Assembly (NCBI GenBank): GCA_017882925.1
Contig: JADGOM010000114.1
Coordinates: forward strand, 1 to 38,089
From: Acidimicrobiia bacterium
Lineage (GTDB): Bacteria > Actinomycetota > Acidimicrobiia > IMCC26256 > Chersky-534
Reading direction: 5' to 3'
DNA length: 38,089 nucleotides
The translations under genes were made by a program, and so were the position numbers. The notes under the pieces are model-generated. The model was not told the origin of the DNA. It ran no database searches and worked only from the letters and a program-made list of their open reading frames with translations. Of this stretch, positions 32,187 to 38,089 are shown piece by piece (position 1 is the first letter of the stretch; the number at the start of each line of letters is the position of its first letter).

Positions 32187-33623
32187 CTACTTGCAGGCGG
32201 CGCGGGCGGCGACGACGTCGGGGGGTTCGGTGGTGGTGGTCACGCCGGCGGCGGTCGTCGCGGTGGCGGCGGTGGTCGTCGTCGCGGCGACCGGGGCGGT
32301 CACCGACGTGAAGTCGGCGCCGAGTACGACGACGACGTCGCTGTCCTTGATGGTGGGGTCGGCGACGAGCGTCGCGCCTCCGGGCAGGTACGACTTCACC
32401 ACCGCGGCCTTGGCCGACGCCCCGGTGGCGAAGCGGACCTCGGTGCTCGTGACCGCGCGGCCCGAGTCACCGGTGCCCGCGCCCACGAAGCCGGCCTTGG
32501 TGAACTCGGCAAGCGCCGCGGCCGCGCCACCCTTGACCCCGCCGTTGCGGTTGAGCACCTTCACCTTGATGGCCGACGGCTTCGGCGCGTTGGCCACGGG
32601 CCGGGTCGTGGTCGTGGTGGTCGTCTTGGGCGAGAAGTTCGCCAGGTGGGCCAGCATCAGGTACGCCTGCACGCTGTCGGCCCGCACGAGGTTCGAGCCG
32701 ACCTGGACCACCGGCAGCGTCTCGCTCTGCACCGCGTTGCGGTCGTCGGGCTTCACGTCGCGGTACGTGTTGATGAGCCGGAGCAGGACGTCGGTGGTGA
32801 GCTGGTCGTCGCTGGTGAGGTTGGGCAGCAGGCTGCTGGTGATGCTGCTCGCGGTCAGCGGGTTGGCGAGGCCCTTCTTCACGGCCTGGGTGGCGAGGGT
32901 GCGCAGGAACTCCTGCTGGCGGACGACCCGGCTCAGGTCGGACAACGGGTCGGGGACCCACCTCCCGTTGATGTACTGCTGGTAGTAGCGGGAGCGCACG
33001 TACTCGAGCGCGTGCAGGCCGTCGAGGCGCTGGCAGCCGGCGGGCTGGCTCAGTCCGGTCTCGTTGTGGCCGCCGTTGCTGTCCCGGACCGGGTACCGGA
33101 AGTAGATGGGCACGGTGCCGATGGCGTCGACGACCTTGCCGAATGTGTCGAAGTTGACCGCGAGGTAGTGGTTGATGGGAACGCCGAAGTTGTTCTTGAT
33201 CGTCTGGATCAACAGGTCGGGGCCGCTGATCCCGTTGGCGCCGTTGAGCGCGGCGTTGATCTTGGTCCTGCCCATGCCCGGGATGCTCACGTACGTGTCG
33301 CGCGGGATCGACATCAGCGTGATCTCTTTGGCGTCCGCGTCGACGTGCATGATCATGATCGAGTCGGCCCGCTGGCCGCCCACGGCCTGCGCGTTGCCGA
33401 ACGCCTTCTGCTGGGTGGCGTTGGTCGCGAACGCACGGGTGTCGGAGCCGATGAGGAGGAAGTTGGCCGGATCGCCCGGAGCGAGCGCCGCCACCTTGAC
33501 CTTCACCTTCTTGATCGATCCGAGCGCGGCGGTGACGCGGTCGTTGGCGGCGTAGACCGCGCCCGTCATCAACAGCGAGACCACCACGGCCGCGATCGCG
33601 AACCGGGACACGAAGGCGCGCAT
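32187..33623 (-). CDS. LytR-CpsA-Psr (LCP) family envelope ligase with LytR_C domain
   Basis: A 478-residue membrane-anchored protein that transfers glycopolymers onto peptidoglycan. A single N-terminal span (about residues 7-26) is followed by the LCP domain (about 50-270). Active-site segments FLLIGSDTRAF, GGQRADSIMIMHVD and SIPRDTYVSIPG supply the Asp/Arg cluster. Then ALEYVRSRY marks the LCP end. A LytR_C domain follows (IKVKVLNRNGGVKGGAAAALAEFTKAGF) and a Thr/Ala tail ends the chain. GAGG lies about 8 nt before ATG 33623. It is next to dnaE2 but has its own upstream region of 111 bp. Confidence 0.95.
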   Translation of the reverse strand: MRAFVSRFAIAAVVVSLLMTGAVYAANDRVTAALGSIKKVKVKVAALAPGDPANFLLIGSDTRAFATNATQQKAFGNAQAVGGQRADSIMIMHVDADAKEITLMSIPRDTYVSIPGMGRTKINAALNGANGISGPDLLIQTIKNNFGVPINHYLAVNFDTFGKVVDAIGTVPIYFRYPVRDSNGGHNETGLSQPAGCQRLDGLHALEYVRSRYYQQYINGRWVPDPLSDLSRVVRQQEFLRTLATQAVKKGLANPLTASSITSSLLPNLTSDDQLTTDVLLRLINTYRDVKPDDRNAVQSETLPVVQVGSNLVRADSVQAYLMLAHLANFSPKTTTTTTTRPVANAPKPSAIKVKVLNRNGGVKGGAAAALAEFTKAGFVGAGTGDSGRAVTSTEVRFATGASAKAAVVKSYLPGGATLVADPTIKDSDVVVVLGADFTSVTAPVAATTTTAATATTAAGVTTTTEPPDVVAARAACK

Positions 33624-33734
33624 CTACCGCGCCTCGCGCTCGTGCACGGCGATCGTCATCTTCCGAGGGCCCCTTCGCGGTGGAATCGCTGCGTAACTCT
33701 AGGTGCCGCGAAGCCGCTCGGGCCCGCGCCACGG

Positions 33735-36700
33735 TCAGTGGAAGTCGCGGCTCTTCAGGGCGTCGGTGATGCCGAGCGGGAGGGGCCGGATGCGCTGCGC
33801 CACCACGTTGGTGACGCCCTGGTGGCGTTCGAGCACGCCCCGGATCCGCAGCCCCGGGCTCACCCGGGCCACCTTGCGGAAGCGCTTCCACACCCCGGCC
33901 GACACGATCACGTTCATGAGCCCGTGCTCATCTTCCAGGTTGATGAAGATCGTCCCCTTGGCCGTCGCCGGCTGCTGGCGGTGCGTGACCACCCCCGCGA
34001 CCTCGATCACCGTGCGGTCGGGGAGCTCGCGCAGCTCCGCGCTCGTCACCACCCCGAGCCGGGTGAGCTCGGCCCGGAAGAACTCGGTGGGGTGGCGCTC
34101 GGGTGAGAGGCCCATCGACTGGAGGTCCGCGGCGGCCTCCTCCACGTCGGCCATGCCCGGCAGCGCCGGCGCGTCGGTGCCGGTCACGATGCCGGGCAGG
34201 GCGTCGGGCCGCGCGTCACGCAACGCGCCCGCGGCCCACAGCGCCTCGCGCCGACTCACCCCGAAGCAGGTGAACGCGCCCGCGGTGGCGAGCATCTCGA
34301 TCGCGTCGGTCGACGCACCGGTGCGCCGGCTGAAGTCCTCGAGATCGTCGAAGGGCCGCGCGTCCTGCGCGTCCTCGACGCGGTCGAGGAGCGCGGTGCT
34401 CAGCCCGCGCACCGACGCCAGCCCGAGGCGCACCGCGTGCACCGACGGGTCGGCGTGCCAGCCCGGCAGGGGCCGGCCCACGGGGTCGGCCTCGGGGCGG
34501 GGCTCCAGGGTCGCGTTGGCGCGCGACCGCTGCACGCACGGACCGAGGACCTCGACCCCGTGCCGACGGCCGTCGCGCACGATGGTGTGCGGGGAGTAGA
34601 AGCCCATCGGCTGCGCGTTGAGCAGCGCGCACACGAACTCGGCCGGGTAGTGCAGCTTGATCCAGGAGCTCGAGTACACGAGGTAGGCGAAGCTCACGGA
34701 GTGGCTCTCCGGGAAGCCGAAGTCGGCGAAGGCCTCGAGCTTCTTCGCGATCGCGTCGGCGGTGTCGCCCACGATGCCGTTGTCCGCCATCCCCGCGAGG
34801 AGGCGGGTGCGCATCGCGGCCATCCGCACCTTGGAGCGCTTCGAGCCCATCGCCTGGCGGAGCTGGTCGGCCTCGCCGGGGGTGAAGTCGGCGACGTCGA
34901 TCGCCATCTGCATGAGCTGCTCCTGGAACAGCGGCACCCCGAGCGTCTTCTTCAGCGACCTCTCCAGCCGCGGGTGGAGGTACGTGACCTCCTCCTCGCC
35001 GTTGCGGCGCCGGAGGTAGGGGTGCACCGAACCACCCTGGATCGGGCCGGGACGGATCAGCGCGACCTCCACGACGAGGTCGTAGAAGCACGTGGGCCGC
35101 AGGCGCGGCAGCGTGGCCATCTGCGCGCGGCTCTCCACCTGGAACACGCCGATGGTGTCGGCCGCGCACAGCAGGTCGTAGACGGCGTCCTCCTGCGGGA
35201 TCGTGGCCAGGTCGAGCTCGATGCCCTCGTGGAGCCGCACGAGGTCGACCGCGAGGTGCAGCATCGTGAGCATCCCGAGGCCCAGCAGGTCGAACTTCAC
35301 GAGCCCGGCCGCCGCGCAGTCGTCCTTGTCCCACTGGAGCACCGAGCGGCCCTCCATGCGGGCCCACTCCACCGGGCAGAACTCCACCAGCGGGCGGTCG
35401 GCCAGCACCATCCCGCCCGAGTGGATGCCGAGATGGCGCGGGAAGTCGAGGACCTGGGTCGCGAGGTCGAGCACGATCGCGGGCACCGGGGGTGCGTCGG
35501 CCTCGCGGGTGCCGGGGGCCAGCTCGCTGAACGCGCCGGCGGTGGGGCGACCGTCGGACTCGGCATCCTCGGAATCGCGGGGCTCGCCGCCCTGGCCGCT
35601 CGCGTCGCGGCCCGCCCAGCGGTCGACCCACTTCGCCAGCGCGTCCGACTGCCCGGGTGACAGCCCGCCGGCCTTCGCCATCTCCCGGAGCGCGCTGCGC
35701 GGCCGGTAGGTGATCACGTTGGCGACCTGCGCGGCGCGGTCGCGGCCGTAGCGCTCGTAGACGTACTGGATCACCTCTTCCCGGCGCTGGTGCTCGATGT
35801 CGAGGTCGATGTCGGGGGCGCCGTCGCGTTCGGGGGACAGGAACCGCTCGAACAGCAGGCCGAGCCCCACGGCGTCGGCCTTGGTGATGCCGAGGGCGTA
35901 GCAGACCGCGCTGTTGGCGGCGCTCCCCCGCCCCTGGCAGTAGATGTCCTCCCGGGTGCAGAAGTCGACGATGTCGTGCACCACGAGGAAGTAGCCGGGG
36001 AAGCCGAGCTGCTCGATGACCCCGAGCTCGTAGTGGATCTGGCGCCGGGCCCGCTCGTGCTGCGGGTGGCTCGGCGCGTACCGCACCGCCGCACCCCGGC
36101 GGGTCAGCTCGCGCAGCCAGCTCATCTCGTCGTGGCCGGCCGGGATGTCGTGGTCGGGGAGGTTGGGCGCGGCGAGCCGCAGGTCGAACGCGCAGGTGGC
36201 CGCGACGTCGACGGTGCGCTCCACCGCGCCCGGCCACCGCGCGAACCGCCGCGCCTGCTCCCCCGCGCCGCGCAGGTGCGCGAGGGGCGACGCGGGCAGC
36301 ATGCCGTCGACCTCGTCGAGCGAGCGCCGGGCCCGGATCGCGGCGAGCGCGGTGGCGAGCGGGCGCTGCTGCTGCGTGGCGTAGTGGACGTTGTTGGTGG
36401 CGATCACGTCGACCCCCGCCTGCACCGCGGTGCGGGCGAGCGCGTCGTTGCGGTGCCGGTCGATGGGATCGCCGTGGTCCCACAGCTCCACGAGCACGCG
36501 GTCGCGGCCGAACCCGTCGACGAGCGCGTCGAGCGCGCGCCGGGCCGCGGCGGGGCCGTCGCCCAGCAGCGCCGCAGGCACGGTGCCGTGGCGGCATCCG
36601 GTGAGCACGAACCAGCTGCCGTTCACGCTCGCGGCGGGGCCGCCTTCCATCTGCACCTCGGCGCGTGCCGCGGCCGCGAGCTGCTCGAGCGTGAGCTGGG

Positions 36701-37022
36701 GCTCGCCCTTCTGGCCGCGCAGCTGCGCCTCGCTGATGGCGCGGGCGAGGCGCGCGTACCCGAGCGGGCCCTCGGCGAGGACGACGAGGTGCTCGTCCCC
36801 CGGCTGCAGCGTGAGCTCGGCGCCGAACACCGTGGGCAGCCCGACCGTGCGCGCCGCGAGCGCGAAGCGGACCGAGCCGTAGAAGCCGTCGTGGTCGGTG
36901 ACCGCGAGCGCGCTCAGGCCCAGCCGCGCGGCCTCGTCGACCAGCTCCTCGGGGTGGCTCGCGCCATCGAGGAAGGAGAAGTTGGTGTGGCAGTGGAGCT
37001 CGGCGTACGCCGTCGCGGCCAT
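33735..37022 (-). CDS. dnaE2: Error-prone DNA polymerase III alpha subunit DnaE2
   Basis: A 1095-residue C-family polymerase. The PHP domain begins with [19 protein letters not shown]. The catalytic core has [17 protein letters not shown] and the acidic motif [12 protein letters not shown] (about 404-415). The C-terminal OB-fold reads [32 protein letters not shown]. The length and lack of the longer DnaE1 C-terminus are typical of DnaE2, the translesion polymerase induced with ImuA'/ImuB after DNA damage. It starts at ATG 37022 and is preceded by a promoter with a LexA box. ImuB lies at the right edge, separated from dnaE2 by a VOC gene. Confidence 0.96.
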   Translation of the reverse strand: MAATAYAELHCHTNFSFLDGASHPEELVDEAARLGLSALAVTDHDGFYGSVRFALAARTVGLPTVFGAELTLQPGDEHLVVLAEGPLGYARLARAISEAQLRGQKGEPQLTLEQLAAAARAEVQMEGGPAASVNGSWFVLTGCRHGTVPAALLGDGPAAARRALDALVDGFGRDRVLVELWDHGDPIDRHRNDALARTAVQAGVDVIATNNVHYATQQQRPLATALAAIRARRSLDEVDGMLPASPLAHLRGAGEQARRFARWPGAVERTVDVAATCAFDLRLAAPNLPDHDIPAGHDEMSWLRELTRRGAAVRYAPSHPQHERARRQIHYELGVIEQLGFPGYFLVVHDIVDFCTREDIYCQGRGSAANSAVCYALGITKADAVGLGLLFERFLSPERDGAPDIDLDIEHQRREEVIQYVYERYGRDRAAQVANVITYRPRSALREMAKAGGLSPGQSDALAKWVDRWAGRDASGQGGEPRDSEDAESDGRPTAGAFSELAPGTREADAPPVPAIVLDLATQVLDFPRHLGIHSGGMVLADRPLVEFCPVEWARMEGRSVLQWDKDDCAAAGLVKFDLLGLGMLTMLHLAVDLVRLHEGIELDLATIPQEDAVYDLLCAADTIGVFQVESRAQMATLPRLRPTCFYDLVVEVALIRPGPIQGGSVHPYLRRRNGEEEVTYLHPRLERSLKKTLGVPLFQEQLMQMAIDVADFTPGEADQLRQAMGSKRSKVRMAAMRTRLLAGMADNGIVGDTADAIAKKLEAFADFGFPESHSVSFAYLVYSSSWIKLHYPAEFVCALLNAQPMGFYSPHTIVRDGRRHGVEVLGPCVQRSRANATLEPRPEADPVGRPLPGWHADPSVHAVRLGLASVRGLSTALLDRVEDAQDARPFDDLEDFSRRTGASTDAIEMLATAGAFTCFGVSRREALWAAGALRDARPDALPGIVTGTDAPALPGMADVEEAAADLQSMGLSPERHPTEFFRAELTRLGVVTSAELRELPDRTVIEVAGVVTHRQQPATAKGTIFINLEDEHGLMNVIVSAGVWKRFRKVARVSPGLRIRGVLERHQGVTNVVAQRIRPLPLGITDALKSRDFH

Positions 37023-37066
37023 GGCCGGTACCTCGGGTCCCCACGGGCCGCCCGACCCGGGAGGTC

Positions 37067-37095
37067 ACCGTACCGAACGTGTGTTCGATCGGCAA
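37067..37095 (-). promoter_or_regulatory. dnaE2 promoter (TTGCCG-17-TACGGT)
   Basis: On the minus strand TTGCCG (37095-37090) and TACGGT (37072-37067) are spaced by exactly 17 bp. The start codon lies about 45 bp downstream, giving a short leader of about 37 nt. The spacer holds the LexA box, so repressor binding would block RNA polymerase. Confidence 0.65.
37074..37087. promoter_or_regulatory. LexA (SOS) box
   Basis: CGAACGTGTGTTCG matches the actinobacterial/Bacillus-type SOS consensus CGAAC-N4-GTTCG in every fixed position. It lies between the -35 and -10 of dnaE2. DnaE2 is a known LexA target in mycobacteria. Confidence 0.85.
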
Positions 37096-37101
37096 GCGTG
37101 C

Positions 37102-37119
37102 GCGGTCCCGCGGGACCGC
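37102..37119. repeat. 18-bp palindrome just downstream of the VOC gene
   Basis: GCGGTCCCGCGGGACCGC is a perfect palindrome, and its core GGTCCCGCGGGACC recurs at 37730-37743. It lies 8 bp after the VOC stop and could be its terminator or one end of an inserted module. Confidence 0.6.
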
Positions 37120-37126
37120 CCGCACC

Positions 37127-37576
37127 TCAGACGGGCTGGACGACGAGGAAGCGGTTGCCGTCGGGGTCGCGGAACGAGAACTGCGGGGGGACCGGGTCGC
37201 TGATCGTGACGTCGAGGGCGATGAGGCCCTGGCGTTGCGTGCCGGCGGTCGCGATCACGGCGTCGACCTCCACGCCCTGGGCGCGCAGCGTGGCGTGGTC
37301 GCCTTCGATGTCCTCGGTCCCGAACGCGCAGAGGGCGCGGTCGCTGGGCTCGGCCTTCCCCTCGCCGGTGGAGACGAGCGCGAGGCCATTCGCGCTGACG
37401 TCGCTCGACGGCGCGATCTCGATCCAGCGGACACCGTCGCCGTACGTGAAGTCGGCGAGCTTCTCGAAACCGAGCAGGTCGACGTAGAACGCCAACGAGC
37501 GGTCAGGATCGCTGACCGGAACGAACACCGACCCGACCAGATTGATGTGCATGTGTGCATGCGCGCTGTCGGACAT
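37127..37576 (-). CDS. VOC (glyoxalase/bleomycin-resistance-like) family protein
   Basis: A 149-residue vicinal-oxygen-chelate protein. [34 protein letters not shown] and [16 protein letters not shown] are the two beta-alpha-beta modules of a glyoxalase-like fold. Metal ligands of true glyoxalase I are not obvious, so a binding or unidentified lyase/oxygenase role is possible. GAGGAG precedes ATG 37576. It sits between imuB and dnaE2, where translesion cassettes normally have no such gene. Its own upstream region carries a 38-bp palindrome, and 14-bp palindromes flank it, suggesting independent control or insertion. Confidence 0.92.
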   Translation of the reverse strand: MSDSAHAHMHINLVGSVFVPVSDPDRSLAFYVDLLGFEKLADFTYGDGVRWIEIAPSSDVSANGLALVSTGEGKAEPSDRALCAFGTEDIEGDHATLRAQGVEVDAVIATAGTQRQGLIALDVTISDPVPPQFSFRDPDGNRFLVVQPV

Positions 37577-37658
37577 CGTGCGCTCCTCGGGTTGCGGATG
37601 CGGATGTTGCGTAGGTGAGACCGCCCGGCGGACCGGAACTGAGCGGCCGGCGGCGAGC

Positions 37659-37696
37659 AATACCTGTCCAGACATATATACGTCTGGACAGGTATT
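37659..37696. promoter_or_regulatory. 38-bp operator-like palindrome upstream of the VOC gene
   Basis: Arms AATACCTGTCCAGAC (37659-37673) and GTCTGGACAGGTATT (37682-37696) are perfect reverse complements. The 8-bp centre ATATATAC contains the self-complementary TATATA. AT-rich core with GTCTGGACAGGTA arms is typical of TetR-type operators. It is 83 bp upstream of the VOC start and the most AT-rich spot in the region. Confidence 0.75.
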
Positions 37697-37729
37697 CCGG
37701 CAGACGAGCCGCTCGACGCCTCGAGACGT

Positions 37730-37743
37730 GGTCCCGCGGGACC
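37730..37743. repeat. 14-bp palindrome downstream of imuB, copy of the one after the VOC gene
   Basis: GGTCCCGCGGGACC lies 18 bp after the imuB stop. The same 14 bp, plus a following GC, occurs at 37104-37119. The two copies bracket the VOC gene and its operator. Confidence 0.6.
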
Positions 37744-37761
37744 GCGTCGCGACGAGCAGCG

Positions 37762-38089
37762 TCAGTCGTACAGGGCTTCCAGGCGCGCCCGGCCCGACTC
37801 GAGGACCACCAGACACGCGGCACCACCTTCGAGCACGACCTGCCAGTGCGCGCCGCGCCGGCGGGACTCCGCATCCCACCAGCGCACGTCGTGGGTCCAC
37901 GGGCCGGCCCAGCCGACCACCGCGCCGCCACCGCCCGGCAGCTCGGCGCTGCGCAACACCGCGGGCGGCGCGCCGCACTCGCCCCGGCCCGACACCCGCA
38001 CCGGCTCCCCCGCGGCGTCGAGCAGCTCGGCCGGGACCGGGGGCTCGAACACGCGCGCGGGCGCGGGATCGGGCAACGCCCCGGGCCAC
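37762..38089 (-). CDS. imuB: ImuB (Y-family polymerase-like mutasome protein), C-terminal end, runs off the right edge
   Basis: The last 109 residues of a longer protein, read from the right edge. The segments WPGALPDPAPARVFEPPVPAELLDAAGEPVRVSGRGE, VGWAGPWTHDVRWWDAESRRRGAHWQVV and RLEALYD match the conserved C-terminus of actinobacterial ImuB. The VSGRG and WAGPW...RWWD motifs were the decisive clues. ImuB is catalytically dead but links DnaE2, the sliding clamp and ImuA' in SOS mutagenesis. The track's TTG start at 38076 is internal, so the gene is partial. Nothing of the polymerase core lies inside the window. Confidence 0.88.
   Translation of the reverse strand, partial: WPGALPDPAPARVFEPPVPAELLDAAGEPVRVSGRGECGAPPAVLRSAELPGGGGAVVGWAGPWTHDVRWWDAESRRRGAHWQVVLEGGAACLVVLESGRARLEALYD

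Noticed and set aside
31911-34106. 731-codon plus-strand frame over the LCP gene and the dnaE2 end
   Set aside because: It is a shadow frame on the opposite strand of two confidently assigned genes, with biased composition.
34216-37125. 969-codon minus-strand frame overlapping dnaE2
   Set aside because: It is a +1-type shadow of dnaE2, arginine/proline-rich and without recognisable domains.
37762-38076. Stand-alone 104-residue protein starting at TTG 38076
   Set aside because: The frame continues to the window edge with residues (WPGAL) typical of ImuB just before it, so it is the tail of a larger gene.

Overview
The window is a GC-rich, gene-dense chromosomal segment, almost certainly from an actinobacterium. 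Mycothiol metabolism (an Mca amidase), two F420/flavin-type luciferase-like monooxygenases, an ImuB/DnaE2 SOS mutasome with an actinobacterial LexA box, a LytR-CpsA-Psr protein, a wax ester synthase and many fatty-acid/CoA genes all point that way. Two secreted proteins carry a 42-residue repeat with the core [18 protein letters not shown] associate this repeat with Acidimicrobiia (Ilumatobacter-like organisms), but that class-level assignment is inference. No rRNA, tRNA, CRISPR array, insertion sequence, integrase or phage gene was seen. No gap between genes exceeds 300 bases; the largest are about 218 bp (14768-14985) and 185 bp (37577-37761).

Layout. Positions 1-3438 hold a partial zinc-type alcohol dehydrogenase (-), an orphan Asp/Asn-hydroxylase-like protein (+), a SnoaL-like protein (-), and an SDR plus MEST/epoxide-hydrolase-like pair (+) joined by a GTGA overlap. 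Positions 3475-10614 hold a von Willebrand A lipoprotein (-), a luciferase-like monooxygenase (+), a second SnoaL-like protein (-), an alpha/beta hydrolase (+), and a two-gene minus-strand operon. In that operon an MSMEG_2256-type F420 oxidoreductase overlaps by ATGA a secreted DUF4394/Calx-beta/repeat protein. Positions 10739-14359 are a plus-strand run: RecB-like Fe-S nuclease, PAP2 phosphatase, DsbA-like protein and wax ester synthase/DGAT. Positions 14402-17959 hold a small CxxC protein (-), a PIG3-type quinone oxidoreductase (+), an AMIN-like lipoprotein (-) and a thiolase (+). A perfect 21-bp-arm inverted repeat then precedes a ChbG/YdjC deacetylase, a double GNAT and a phytanoyl-CoA dioxygenase-like protein (+). 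Positions 20622-23214 (-) hold acyl-CoA dehydrogenase, Mca and an SCP2-like protein. Positions 23360-27936 (+) hold VanW, a secreted repeat/CAP protein and CorA. A CtpE-like P-type ATPase (-) converges on CorA. A Rieske oxygenase/ferredoxin pair (+) converges on an LCP protein (-). The right end (-) is ImuB (C-terminus), a VOC protein and DnaE2.

How the genes work together. The lipid/CoA genes (acyl-CoA dehydrogenase, thiolase, SCP2-like, PhyH-like, WS/DGAT, SDRs, Rieske oxygenase) suggest catabolism of branched lipids or sterol-like compounds plus storage-lipid synthesis. Envelope genes (LCP, VanW, VWA lipoprotein, two repeat proteins) form a second theme. The right end is a DNA-damage mutagenesis cassette. 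Its DnaE2 promoter has a LexA box lying exactly between its -35 and -10. Its ImuB-DnaE2 interval carries an unexpected VOC gene with its own 38-bp operator-like palindrome, flanked by two copies of another palindrome. Several genes have a -10-like hexamer ending 6-7 nt before the start codon, which suggests leaderless transcription is common here.
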